A DNA stretch of 64,000 nt from Leuctra nigra. Its lineage: Eukaryota; Arthropoda; Insecta; Plecoptera; Leuctridae. The position numbers were made by a program, and so were the translations under genes. This document shows positions 12,289 through 25,100 of the stretch, piece by piece. Where the stretch lies: the NCBI GenBank assembly GCA_934045905.1, contig OW203762.1:16834345-16898344 (forward strand), given 5' to 3'. Each line of letters starts with the position of its first letter. The first letter of the stretch is position 1. The notes below the pieces were generated by a model. The model ran no database searches and was not told where the DNA came from. It saw only the letters and a list, made by a program, of their open reading frames with translations.

Positions 12289-12640
12289 ATCATTTGGATA
12301 GACTACAAATATTACAAAATAAGGCCATGAGAACGATCATCAGATGAGGTAGAGAAACACCCATCTTGACAATGTTAGACATGCTGGTAGTCCTTATAAT
12401 TATGTTTAGTATTGGTCTTATGTCACAATACATCTTAGATAAATTAGATAGCGTTAAAACAATTCATAATATTAGTACTAGAGCAGCCAGCAGTGGAATG
12501 TGGTTTAAAAAACACTGTTAGTAAGAAATGGTCTGCATCAATTTTTTACACCGGAAGCAAAATTTATGACAGGTTGCCTTTATATATTAGAAATCAAAAA
12601 CATGTAGGTAGGTATGTTCATTTAAAACCCATTGTATTGT
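12289..12640 (+). pseudogene. Non-LTR retrotransposon reverse transcriptase C-terminal remnant
   Basis: Conceptual translation in shifting frames gives HLDRLQILQNKAMRTIIR, then after an interruption FYTGSKIYDRLPLYIRNQ. In Jockey/CR1-type elements an LQN-KAMR motif and an FY-G-K-YN-LP motif occur in this order at the end of the reverse transcriptase ORF. Stops and frame changes show it is dead. The assignment is from memory of the families. Confidence 0.55.
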
Positions 12641-12695
12641 GTGGATAAAGCAACATTAATGATAAATGATAAATGATAAATGAGCATGAGATTAA

Positions 12696-12833
12696 GGGCC
12701 AGTCTTTCAATACTCTGATAACTTTTAAACTGTTGATTAGGACTGTATTGTCATGGCAACAGCCAATGACACTCCTAGAATGACTGCGTTCAGTTCATTA
12801 CTTGTTTTAGAAGAGTATTGAAAAACTGGACCA
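12696..12833. repeat. Foldback MITE
   Basis: GGGCCAGTCTTTCAATACTC at the left is matched by GAGTATTGAAAAACTGGACC at the right, with an A+T-rich interior. No target duplication was resolved. Confidence 0.55.
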
Positions 12834-13039
12834 AAGTTTACAAGTTTATGATAGTTATGAATATTAGTTACCCGACCGAATTATTTTTCCCAATATCTAA
12901 TAAGGTAATCAAACATTTGCTGCAAAGACAAGTAAATTCACGAGCAGCACAGAAAGTGAGAGGCGGCAAACTGTAGCTTAATCAGGTGTAGTATTGTTCT
13001 TCTTGCCCAACGGCTTGTCACTCGTCTTTGACTCACTCC

Positions 13040-14536
13040 ACATGCGGTTACACTTAGTTGATGCGCAGCATTCCTCCTCGTCTTCATTGCAGGCATCCTT
13101 CGGGCCCCCGCACTCCCACTTGTCCTTCTTCAGCACTCGACATGCGGTTACACTTAGTTGATGCGCAGCATTCCTCCTCGTCTTTATTGCAGGTATCCTT
13201 CGGGCCCCCGCACTCCCACTTGTCCTTCTTCAGCACTCGACATGCGGTTACACTTGGTTGATGCGCAGCATTCCTCCTCGTCTTCATTGCAGGCATCCTT
13301 CGGGCCCCCGCACTCCCACTTGTCCTTCTTCCGCACTCGACATGCGGTTACACTTAGTTGATGCGCAGCATTCCTCCTCGTCTTCATTGCAGGCATCCTT
13401 CGGGCCCCCGCACTCCCACTTGTCCTTCTTCAGCACTCGACATGCGGTTACACTTGGTTGATGCGCAGCATTCCTCCTCGTCTTCATTGCAGGCATCCTT
13501 CGGGCCCCCGCACTCCCACTTGTCCTTCTTCAGCACTCGACATGTGGTTACACTTAGTTGATGCGCAGCATTCCTCCTCGTCTTTATTGCAGGCATCCTT
13601 CGGGCCCCCGCACTCCCACTTGTCCTTCTTCAGCACTCGACATGCGGTTACACTTAGTTGATGCGCAGCATTCCTCCTCGTCTTTATTGCAGGCATCCTT
13701 CGGGCCCCCGCACTCCCACTTGTCCTTCTTCAGCACTCGACATGCGGTTACACTTAGTTGATGCGCAGCATTCCTCCTCGTCTTCATTGCAGGCATCCTT
13801 CGGGCCCCCGCACTCCCACTTGTCCTTCTTCAGCACTCGACATGCGGTTACACTTAGTTGATGCGCAGCATTCCTCCTCGTCTTCATTGCAGGCATCCTT
13901 CGGGCCCCCGCACTCCCACTTGTCCTTCTTCAGCACTCGACATGCGGTTACACTTAGTTGATGCGCAGCATTCCTCCTCGTCTTCATTGCAGGCATCCTT
14001 CGGGCCCCCGCACTCCCACTTGTCCTTCTTCAGCACTCGACATGCGGTTACACTTAGTTGATGCGCAGCATTCCTCCTCGTCTTTATTGCAGGCATCCTT
14101 CGGGCCCCCGCACTCCCACTTGTCCTTCTTCAGCACTCGACATGCGGTTACACTTGGTTGATGCGCAGCATTCCTCCTCGTCTTCATTGCAGGCATCCTT
14201 CGGGCCCCCGCACTCCCACTTGTCCTTCTTCAGCACTCGACATGCGGTTACACTTAGTTGATGCGCAGCATTCCTCCTCGTCTTTATTGCAGGTATCCTT
14301 CGGGCCCCCGCACTCCCACTTGTCCTTCTTCAGCACTCGACATGCGGTTACACTTGGTTGATGCGCAGCATTCCTCCTCGTCTTCATTGCAGGCATCCTT
14401 CGGGCCCCCGCACTCCCACTTGTCCTTCTTCAGCACTCGACATGCGGTTACACTTAGTTGATGCGCAGCATTCCTCCTCGTCTTCATTGCAGGCATCCTT
14501 CGGGCCCCCGCACTCCCACTTGTCCTTCTTCAGCAC
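13040..14536. repeat. Tandem array, about 15 units of 100 bp
   Basis: Units are 100 bp and nearly identical, with a few recurring variants (CTTCATTGCAGG/CTTTATTGCAGG, ACTTAG/ACTTGG, GGCATCC/GGTATCC). Each unit is a copy of part of the last Cys-rich exon of the Ly6-like gene (minus strand, KDKWECGG to ASTKCNRM). Because 100 is not a multiple of 3, the frame changes in every unit and soon meets a stop, so the array cannot be read through. Adjacent variant units recur in blocks: the 13.06-13.36 kb pattern resembles 14.16-14.46 kb, which suggests block duplication by unequal exchange. Confidence 0.9.
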
Positions 14537-14783
14537 ACACTTGGTGGTTCCCACCTCGCATTTCTCCACATCAGTTGTGTCGTGAGGGCAGACACGACCT
14601 TGGCGTTTGGGTCCACAGTGCATTTGTAGCATTCGAAGAACCACTTTTCCCCAGGTGTGACGCTGACCTCAGCTTCTTCTCCTGGAATCGGGATATTGGC
14701 ACACTCTTCATCGGCTTCCAAGCAGCTGTTTTCGCCTCGTTCACCGGACGGTTGATTTAGGTAAAAGCAATAATTGTCCATAG

Positions 14784-15592
14784 TAGGGATGGAGAAAATA
14801 TCGATATATCGATATATATCGATATCAAAAAATATCGAACTATCGATACCTGAATATATTGAATATCGATATATTGAAATATCGAAATATCGATATATCG
14901 ATATATCGATATATTGAAATATTGAAATATCAATATATTGAAATATCGAAATATTGAAATATCGAAATATCGATATATTGAAATATCGAAATATTGAAAT
15001 ATCGATATATTGAAATATCGATATATCGAAGCCTTACAGCATGATACAATTATGTTCTTAATTGAAGTTTATACCTACTATGGCAAAATAATTCATATTT
15101 GCAGTGCAGCGTTTACAAGATTAATGGACAATTTCGCAGATTATTCACATTTTCTTTCTTATCTGGCCCGTGACCCTATATTTTGGAACGGCTGTGTTAT
15201 TTCTTTTTACATTTTCTTTTGAAATTCCTAGCAGTTTTAGGAGCAATTTAATACATTCATACGATATATCAATATTTCCATACCTATACATCTAAATATT
15301 ATTTCCATATCAATATTTCGATATTTCGATATTTCAATATATCTATATATCGATATATCGATACTTCGATATTTCAATATATCGATATTTCGATATTTCA
15401 ATATATCGATATTTCGATATTTCAATATTTCAATATATCGATATTTCGATATTTCAATATTTCAATATATCGATATTTCGATATTTCAATATTTCAATAT
15501 ATCGATATATCGAAGTATCGATATATCGATATATATCGATATATAAATGATATCGATAGTCGATATCAAAATCCAAGCTCGCTCCATCCCTA
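14784..15592. mobile_element. hAT-like MITE with ATATCGAT-rich interior
   Basis: The ends TAGGGATGGAG and CTCCATCCCTA are inverted repeats, and the 8-bp target duplication GTCCATAG flanks the element (14776-14783 and 15593-15600). The interior is largely degenerate ATATCGATAT/AATATCGAAAT arrays in opposite orientation at the two ends, so it can form a long foldback. It splits the third Cys-rich domain of the Ly6-like gene. Confidence 0.85.
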
Positions 15593-16428
15593 GTCCATAG
15601 CATAAAATATTATCTGAACATGACTTTCCTGTTTGATTTGCTCTGCAGATCTCTGCTCGCTTATCATTGGCGTCAACGCAGTCCGTGGGCTCCAGCTGTC
15701 CTAGCCTGCACTTCTTAGCATCGATACTGGGTGTACTGGGTGAAATGACACACTGCTTGCACTTTATCGGAGCGAACTTGTGGGTGTTGCATTTTATTCC
15801 AGAGCAGCATATGTCCGTGTCCTTGCCGTCAACACAGGTGTCGCCAGGGCCTTCTCTGTCCTCGGCAGTACCGCACACCTTCTCTTTAGCCGTTGACTTG
15901 CAGACCACAGCATTCTGATCAGCGCACTCGTAGTAATTCTGCGGTCCTAGGGCATCAAAGCCGCATGCATCTTCTCCCATCTTGCATCTTACACTTGAAT
16001 GGAGGAAGGATCTGGTTGTTGAAGGGTTTAAGGTCTTTTGTAGGATCGCAGCACATTCCGGGATCTATATAGTGCGAATTCTTGCATTCCATGGGTTCCT
16101 CTGGAACGTCCATCAGAGCGTTACAATACCTTCCACGAGAAGAATACGAGCACACCTTGACTCCTTCTGGACATTTCTGAATCATGTTGTCGTTCAACTT
16201 AGCAGGATCTTTGCAATCGGTGTCACTCGCTACAGCGCAGACGTAGCACTTGGCCTGGTCTGCGACGACGAAGAAGTTCTGGGCGATGAAGACGAGCAGA
16301 ACAAGCGGCAACATAAGATTCAGTTTGCGACACATTTGATTATCTGACAAGTAAAATAACTCAAGGAAAAGCAAAATTATTGTCCAGGGAAGCGAATGTC
16401 AGCTGTTGCATGCACATCCTACTGGATT

Positions 16429-16862
16429 CAATCCGGGAATGGCGGGAGTGACCAAGATGGATTAAATGTATGAGAGAGGAGAGAATTCCTAGAAGAGAAT
16501 TTGAGAAGGGAATACAAGTGAAGAAAAAGATGGCGGTGGATCAAGTGGATGGACAGCATTGAAGAGGATGTTGCGGAGAGAAGCGAAGATTGGGGGAGAG
16601 TAAAAAGAGAGAAGTGGTGGGAAGACATAGAAAGATGGAATGAATTGGTGGAGCGGCAGGTGGAAGAATTAGAGGATAGTGAAGACGATGAGGAAGAAGA
16701 CAACGGGGAAGAAGTCGGAATGGCCGGCCGACTTCGGCATCCCAGGAGGCCCCTGAGGTGGGATTCTATAACTCCATTGCGACCGCTTAGCAATTTCTTC
16801 CATAAGGATTAACATTGAAATAATTGCTAAGCGGTCGCAATTGAGTTATAGAATCAGGGCCC
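16429..16862 (+). repeat. Open-frame remnant plus foldback
   Basis: 16549-16812 is open with a Glu- and Trp-rich peptide (REKWWEDIERWNELVERQVE) that vaguely resembles the tail of non-LTR reverse transcriptases; this is weak. At 16762-16857 GATTCTATAACTC and GCGACCGCTTAGCAATT are mirrored by AATTGCTAAGCGGTCGC and GAGTTATAGAATC, a clear foldback element. Confidence 0.4.
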
Positions 16863-18113
16863 AGAGGATGGTGGAGGTACCTCCACCTCCCAACCCGACA
16901 TTGGTTGGATGGGGAAAAATATCGAATAACCTCACAATCAAGAAATCTTTTTATTGCACACGAGGCAGTAGGTGGCATTAACTTTATTGCTATAAAGCAA
17001 TAGTTCAATATGTTCAATATGAGAGCAATATGTTCAATAGTTTGCTATTGTAGTTCAAACACAATAGCAAGCAAGAAATATGCAAGAAAAGAAAGAAAAT
17101 ACAAGCAAGAAAATACATTCAAGCAAGAAATATGCAAATTTAAATATTTCAGACATTTCAGGAATGTATACTCAGATCATGGTGAAAAACTCAGAAAGTT
17201 GCCACTTCTTCGACCTTGTCAGGTGTCGTGGACCAGGGCTGCGTATTTACGTAGCCGAACTGATTTCGAGACACAGGTATCGAATTCGAAGACATTAGAC
17301 CACCAAGTACCAACTCTAGTGGCATGGTGTCTATAGTTTATCATAACTTCGCGGAAAATAGCGGAGCCGCCAAGCTGCCTGGCGGTGGGGGTGCACGAAG
17401 TACCTTCTGTGTTTGAGGAAAAAAAACGCCAAGGATTTAAACAATAGCTTAAACCGTTGATTGAAGAACAGCTTAAACTATCCCTGTAGTATATGATCGC
17501 TGACAGCAATCAATGAATTGATTTTCTATATGCTCAGTGGCGCCAGTTCGATTACTGTTTAACTTCTTGCGTGAGAAAGTACAGACAAGCCTATTTTTAT
17601 AGTTTGTATGAGAAATCCCTCATTGATGCCGCCATCTTGATGGCACCATTCAGAATAACTGTGATTCTGTGCCTTTTTTTGGTGATATTTGGTAGTTTTA
17701 ATGGTTGCCTATGGGTAATAATTCCTATAGGCTCCGGCGCGCGCCCTTGTAAAAAAGGCAGCCAAGTCTCTTTACTTTAAAAAAATTCAACACCGAAAAG
17801 GAGTGATATCAAAAAAGGAGACAAGTCAATGACATTTCCAAATAAAAAATCGTTGAAATAAAAGTATAAACACCGAGAAATTCTTTATAAAAGAACTTGG
17901 CTCATCGTTATTTTTAAAGATATCATTCCATCTTAAAAGTGACAGAAATTTACAAGTAGATACATTTTCCTCTTACTTTTAGAGCCAGTATCTTTGAATC
18001 AAGCTACTTTTAGCTTGATTACTTTTAGCTTGATTTAGCTTGATTACATATCTTTACCATATCACTTAATATGGTGATATTAGAAGGGTATCTTTTCATA
18101 ATTTGATCTTGAC
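16863..18113. other. Intergenic, palindrome remnant only
   Basis: No gene is recognised. About 17755-17910 carries a diverged half of the palindrome described at 10110-10504 (AGCCAAGTCTCTTTACTTTA, GGAGTGATATCAAAAAAGGA). Several short open frames have no family resemblance. Confidence 0.4.
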
Positions 18114-18520
18114 CAGTGATGATTTCAGGCATGTCTCGGGGGGGGGCTAAGCCCCCCCCCCCCCCCGAGCCCAGAGACAAATAAATCTATAGAAACAAAA
18201 TTCTTAAATTATGTTTTCATTAAAACGAAAAATAGGGAGCTATTTGCTGTAATTTGAGAAGTTTAGCATCCCAGAATCGATTTTAAAATGTTTATATTCA
18301 AAAAAATGCCCTGCGGGGCTAAGGCTGGGGGCTTTGCCCCCCCCAGACCCCCCTATGGGTGTCACAATCCCCCCCCCCCCCCCATGATGAAAGTAGTTCC
18401 TACGCAGCCTACGTTTGGGTACACCCACCTCCCTTTCTAGATTAAATTTTGCACCCCAGTTTTTCATTTGCCCCCCCCCCCCCCCCCCCACCCCGAACAA
18501 AATGTCTGAAATCATCACTG
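18114..18520. mobile_element. hAT-like MITE with poly-C tracts
   Basis: Ends CAGTGATGATTTCAG and CTGAAATCATCACTG are inverted repeats flanked by the 8-bp duplication ATCTTGAC (18106-18113, 18521-18528). The interior holds several C or G homopolymers and the recurring words GGGGCT and GCCCCCC. Related poly-C elements with different ends lie at 23893-24294 and 25078-25752; a partial one is near 30281. Confidence 0.85.
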
Positions 18521-18810
18521 ATCTTGACTGAGGGAAATCATGAAACGTTGTCAAATAGTTAAACGTTAAACTAGTTAAACGTTGTCAAAAAGTTAAAATT
18601 TTAAAGAAATTCAATGTGCCGTGACTGTGTACTTTGTGAAATGTATTGTTTAAAATACATTTTAACACAGTGGTACTCAACCTTTTTGACTTGCGGGCCA
18701 ATAATACGAATACGAGTTTAAAAAGTCATAACACATTGCTTTTTCGGCGGACTTTTCTAACCTGCTCTCAGAGCAAGTCAGATCATGGAGTTTTAAATAT
18801 CTTAGTAGTA

Positions 18811-18955
18811 GGGCTGGATTCACAAAGAAGTAGGTATTATCTCCTTATATATACGTACTATCTTTGGTATTATCTTTTATTTAACATGGTGTTCTTGGTA
18901 TTAAATCAAAAGATAATACGTATTAGAAGATGATACTTTTCGTGAATCCAGCCCC
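18811..18955. repeat. Foldback MITE upstream of Mau2
   Basis: GGGCTGGATTCAC at the left and GTGAATCCAGCCC at the right are perfect inverted repeats, with GTATTATC/GATAATAC repeats inside. It lies about 200 bp upstream of the Mau2 start codon and could affect its promoter. No target duplication was resolved. Confidence 0.6.
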
Positions 18956-19149
18956 ATGGTCAGATCATGGTCAGATCATGGTCCAAGCATGGAGTTTTAA
19001 ATATCGTCCAATGTCCAAGAACCCGCGTGCTCGCCGCGTGTTGTCGTCCTGTGAGAATAATGATTATAACGTGCATTGGTGTTGAAGCAAGCTTCACATG
19101 TATAAACTAAACGTCAACGTCAAAAACACGAAAAAATAAAAACGAAAAG

Positions 19150-22100
19150 ATGGCGTCTTCTCAGGACGCTTGGTATTTGTCTTTATTAGGGTTAGCAGAA
19201 AACTTTCGGACATCAAGTCCGCCAAACATTAAAATGTGTATCCAGTGTTTACAAGCCGTGTTTAATTTCAAGCCTCCACCAAGAGTTGAAGCCCGGACAC
19301 ACCTACAACTAGGAAACATTTTGTTGACGCATACAAAAAATGTAGACATCGCTAGAAATCATTTAGAACAAGCTGTAAGCTCAACAAATACATTGATTTA
19401 CTTATTACTAGTTTAAAAAAATATCCATAATAACGTCACAGATGTTCTGAAACATAACAGCATTGTCTACCCATCACATGGCCTTTCAGTAGGAGAATAG
19501 GTCATGAGCTAGCTTACCCTCATAAGCTTTTGCATAACATCTGTAAGATTTTCTCCATATAACATATTGTATTAACTCTTTTCCAGTGGCTCCTCTCGCA
19601 AATCATCAATGCTTTCGATGATGTCAAGTTCGAAGCAGCCAGCGTTTTGGCCGAGCTCTACGAGCAACAAGCTCAGTCAAATCTCTCGAAACCCATTCTT
19701 AGAAAAGCAATTGAGCTCTCACAACACAGCGTTTATTGGCACTGCCGGTTGATATTTCAACTTGCGGTAAGTCTTTCAAAGTTTGCTCTACTTATTGAAC
19801 ATGTGCTTCGAAATCTTACGATTTCATAGGTACCAAGCTTAATCAATGACACAACACAGATGGTATCCCCCTCAAGCACTCGATGAAATTTGTCTACCTA
19901 CCTACTATTCTGCAAGAAAGCATGTACAAAGCATTTTTGGTAGTGCCTGAGAAATATGGGAATGCTCTCTACAAAAATCTTTTTAATTTGCAATTTATTT
20001 ATTTTAATGCAAATCCACATTATACTACCTACCTAGTACTACCTACCTAATAGTATTGTATTGCAGTTGAATGCACTATAAACAGTGCATATAGCTGTCG
20101 TGCACCTTTTTGTTCCATAAATTTTGTTCCATAAATTTGTTCCATTTGATTTCGGCTGCCGTCACGACGTCAGCGTTGGACCGACCCCTCAATGTTAATA
20201 AATAATTGAAAATATTTCTCCTAAAATGAGCAAATTCTGTTCTGGTTTAAATGCACCAGATCAGTATTGCATTCTTCCTATATTTTGTTTAAATATTTTC
20301 CTATATTTACGCTAAGCGTGGCAGCTGGTTTCCAGGAGTCCTGCGGCCCTAGTGTTGTTGGGAAAACACCCTCCCCCTGACCCATTGTGATGGAACCAGT
20401 GGATAGATTATTATTATTCATGGTTTTCACGTGACGTCACGGCAGTCGTCTCGGCCGCATTTCCCCTACTTTACCCCTTCTGAGTATACTGGAGTCACTG
20501 TTATAGGTAGCTAGTGTAGCATTGTAAACTATCGCTTTTAGGTGGCTCAGCTAATCGGCCATAGTCTCAGATCTTAATAATTTTTTGTCTACTTATTGAT
20601 AATCACGTCATACACAATCCTTGAAAAAATTAAACACTTCTCATGTCTAGTTTCTGAGATAAATTGAGTTTTCTTACACATGTTTTCTTATGGCAGCCAC
20701 GTCAAATCGTGTCACATTTAGGCTATTAATGTAAATCTCATTTTTATGTATTCCCAACTTTGAACAAAAAACTTATTTTCTGATAGATAGTTGGACATTC
20801 TATTAGGAAAAAAATTGAAAACAATTCGAACGTGTGCTATTTTAGAAGTTATAAACCAAAAACGAAATGATTTCCCAATAGGTACCTGCACTGTGATGTA
20901 CAGTTTCTTTCATTCTCGGAAGGCAATAAATTGAAACTTCGCTATAAGACGGGAGTTGCAAGTTAAATCACCTATGTTATGATTCTTTTATACTTAAATA
21001 TAGAGGTCATTATAATATAAGACCATAATATGGACCATAATATAGAGACCATTGACCTCAGAGGCAAAATCTCGAATGATAGCAAAATCTTTTTTAAATG
21101 ACCTTTTTAAGGAACATCTCCACCAAATTTCATGCTTACCTATCACAAAATGCTCAATTATTCCTCTTAGCCGCTCTACTATTATGCAATTATTTTATAT
21201 TTTTGCCCTCGAATTTTAAAAGCTATGGCAATATGCTGACAGAAAATGTTTCACTAGTTTTCTGTCGTCTTCCATATTACGGCTGTTGAAATCTAACGTG
21301 TAAAATGATTTCCAAAATGAATATTCATTATGACTAATGCTTATAGTTTCTTCTTCTATAAACTTGAACGACTACACTTTAATTTAAATATTTAACTGAA
21401 GAATTCATGTCAAACTCTTGGTACTAACTCCAGTTTGCATATGCATTTTTACGGCAGCCAAGTGCTACCAGTATACCCAAAATGGCGGCGTGACTGAAAC
21501 ACCTGGCCGTGGAGGGGCGGAAGTGGGGCTCGTGAAAACTATGAATTATCTAGGGATGGCACCCGGTAAAATTTACCGGTAAATTAAGGTAAATTTACCA
21601 ATTATTAATTTACCGGTAAAAAAAATTGTAAATTTTGTTTTTATGATCCTTTTGAATGTATGAATGGAGATATCACAATTTAAGTAATAACTAGAAGTAA
21701 ACTTCAGTGTGACAACATTAGTAGTTAGGCATAATTTAAGTTGATTTTTAGTTGTCCTCAATCATTCAAAATGGCAATTCCTACGATTACTTCCAATGTC
21801 GGATCTTTGTTCTGGTTTGCTTGTTTAGCAGACACAGCATAGCGATTGAAACTTGATCAAATTGGATGGTCGACGATTCCTTATATGGGAGAAAAGAACA
21901 TGTACCTATAGCATTCTAGATTGGTCGAATCAATGCTATTCTGCCGTAAGTTATTTCGATCAGCTATCAAATCATCCCTTATCAAAATGCAGTAATGTCA
22001 ATATTAACAATTAACATTGATTAGATGTATTGTTATTGTCCTGACCACTGACTGACTGATAATCTTTGTAAATGGGTCAAATAATAAGGTAGGGTAATTT

Positions 22101-25100
22101 TTGTATTGGGTAATCAATGCTAATCAATGGTAATTTGGTATCCGCCATCGTTTTTCAAAATTTACCGCTGACCGGTAAATTTACCGATTTTTTCAGAACC
22201 GGTAAAAGTGCCATCCCTAGAATTATCTTTCTTGCATGCTTTCTTTTCTTGGAAGCCATGAAAAATCCTATATTTGTAAGGATTGCCGCAGGAATAGAAT
22301 CCATGGCCTCCGAATGCAATGTTAAGTCTCGTGTCAGCTGTTTGAATGACTGTCGGTTCCCTTGCAGCAAATCCACGCCAGCGAGCGCGACTACGAGCTT
22401 GCAAGCAGTCTTCTCGGCGTGGGCGTAGACTACGCTCACATCTCCAACGCCGCTTACACACGAGTTCTCTTCTTACTCAGCCGAGCCATGGTATGAAGGT
22501 TTTCTCAACAAAACAACCGTCGAAGAACTACGTAAACATCATGGCTTGAGGAATCCAAATCCTTTAGTTTTGTCAAAGTATTTTAGGTCTTCTTCAACTA
22601 CCCCATGTCAGAGATGTAGAAGACCGTGTCCATTTTCTCAATAGTATTGAAATCACACTTCACTTTTGGAATCATGTAAATAATAATCTCAATTGCAATT
22701 TTACTGATACCTACAACCTACAGTTATATTGTAGTAAGTTAAGGTGGGCATTCACATCGCATTTTGGTGGACCTTTTTTAATGCTTCTGTGCCGGGAGAA
22801 CGGTTGACAGGAGCACTCCAATTTTTTTTTCTCATGCTTATAACAGATTTGAGTTGTTGCTGGACATTTTGTTTTTTAAATTTTTGAACTGGAAAAGCAC
22901 ATGAAAATTTTTGAAACTTTTCATTTTTTTGTCAACTTCAGGCTATCACAACTCACGTAATTATTGTTATATCGTAAAAGTAAAATGTCCAGCAACAATG
23001 TGCATATATTGGTAACACATGCTGAAAATTTGAAATTAATCGGTCAATCGGCTTGCTGCTCAAACGGGAATTAAAAATGTACTAAAACCTTCAAATGATA
23101 ATTTTCCAGCTCATTTTCTAGTCCACATTTGCAGCGAATATTTCCCCTCCTTGTCACGTACAAGACATTAATTTAACTGTCAACGCAGCGATAACACGAC
23201 TCGAGAGTCGAGAGCTGATCAGTTTCACCCTGTGGGTAGAATGACGTCATTCATTGTGTTGATAAACACATGTGCTCTGCATCTTTCACTAACTCAAGGG
23301 AATAAATTTACTCGATGTGTCAATGCGAAGTCAATGCCCAATTAGAATTGCATTAAATATATTCAATAATTATCAATAATGAAATAAAATGAAATACAAA
23401 TTATGGAATACCTACCCAAAAATATTTGAACAGTAATTAGCTTGCGCAACATGATTTGGAAATGTATTATTATATTCAGTTAGCTGGAGACACTTGATTG
23501 TTTCTATTGTGCCGATTGCAATGAATGTGGATGCTGTATACATTGATGAAATGCACTGAATTTGCACCCATTGTTACATCTAAGGAGATGATTGCTAAAG
23601 AGCTCGATCGAACATCTCAATTTCTATAGTTTCTTTTTGTTAGAAGTGTAGGTACACTCCCCCAAATAATAAACGGTACTTGGTACAAAACGTATTGGCT
23701 GCTGGGCCGGTTCCTTAGCAATCAATCCTTGTTGTTATCAATGAAATCAGAGCTCACCTAAAAGAGTTAGATAATGCGTTAGCACTGACTTCATGAGATG
23801 ATGCCATCAAACATTAATCAGTCAATTCATTTTCTTTCGTGTACCGTTTATTATTTGGGGGAGTGTACCTACTTCCTATTATACAAAGTGTACATGGGCG
23901 TCCGCAGCATTTATGCCAGGTGGGGGCAGGGCAAGGAAATAATATTTTACGGGTTAAGGGGGGTGTGGGGGACGCTCCCCCCACCCTGCCCCGCAAGGCG
24001 TGTTTTGGATTTTGGACACTTTGAAATCAATTTTGAGACGTTATGATGTGTATTTTGTTGAAATATTCAATATTTTTAAATATTGCACTTTGGGGGGGGG
24101 GGGGAATGTTCAAACCTGCCCCGCAGGGCAATTTTTGGTTTCTTGACACTTTGAAATCAATTTTCTTTAGTTTTTTTGGTTACAAAATGAGACTATACGT
24201 AAAACCCCAGAACATTTTAATGTTTTCCTGACATCCAGGGAGGGGGGGGGGGGGGGGCAAGCGCCCCCCTTGCCCCTCCCTGTGGACGCCCATGAAAGTG
24301 TATTTTCTTGCCTTTTTTGATATTAGTAACATTTTCATATCTCTGAACATGAACAATATTATTCAATTATTCAATTATTCATAACAAAATGAAGATTGCA
24401 ACTACATTTTTAGGCTTCGTTCGATTATTGTGAAAAAGCTTACGAATATTAAGTTCATAAGCAACAGTTTGCCTTCCTTCCAATGATCTGTAAGTTATCC
24501 CGTTTGTAGTAATTCAAGTAATTCAATCGCTTGTAATTTAGAAGAGTCAATATCCTACAATAGCGCGGAAAGATATAAATCAGTATTTTCCATAGATATT
24601 TTGGGAAATATTTTATATTTACCCTGAATACTCGGTCTATTTGTCTTCAAATAATGATGTAAACATCATCATAGTTGGGAATGGGATCAATTATTTACCT
24701 ACTTATTTTTTGGTCCATGATTTGTAGCGAGATCTTCCAACCTACTCGATTAGTTTGAAGAAAAATGATGGATGGATTTTACAAATTTTACTCCGATTGA
24801 GTTCAGAACAGTCAAAACTAACAATTATTGAAAGTATACATACATGTTTAGGATGTAGACAAACAAAAATTATTATTGTGGGATGGTAGGATGACTAGTT
24901 TTGAAGTAATTGATATAGAAAAGAGGTTGGCATGACAACAAAGTCTTCACCATGGTAACACATTGTTGTGGTCTTAGAAAATGACATCACCAGGAAGTCC
25001 AAAATGTCATATTATATTTCAATGTGATATTACTTTTGATAATGCTTATATTGTTATTAGGTTGATACTATTCTAGCCAGTGGCGCCGACTACGTGGGTG

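Larger units (their letters stand above)
12978..16345 (-). pseudogene. Decayed multi-domain Ly6/uPAR-like secreted protein gene
   Basis: From 16335 downward the minus strand encodes a Met, a signal peptide (LMLPLVLLVFIAQNFFVVAD) and a Cys-rich domain starting CYVC. Three further Cys-rich domains follow, starting around ECADQN, CKQC and CYKC, with CC..xKCN-type ends (ICCSGIKCN, ECCASTKCN). This CxxC start and CC/CN end is the pattern of the three-finger Ly6/uPAR fold. An acceptor (TTTTACTTGTCAG) before 16345 implies a 5' noncoding exon. The frame is broken near 15990 and near 15620, and again near 14600; a hAT-type element sits at 14784-15592 and a 100-bp unit is repeated about 15 times at 13040-14536. 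The lowest copy runs into a plausible natural C-terminus (KTSDKPLGKKNNTTPD, stop at 12978). Three independent frameshifts could instead be sequence errors, but the other genes here are clean, so I call it a pseudogene. Confidence 0.6.

Noticed and set aside
13040..14536. CRISPR-like or protein-coding ladder
   Set aside because: Units are contiguous 100-bp repeats without spacers in a eukaryotic genome; the ladders of equal-length open frames on both strands follow from the repeat period.
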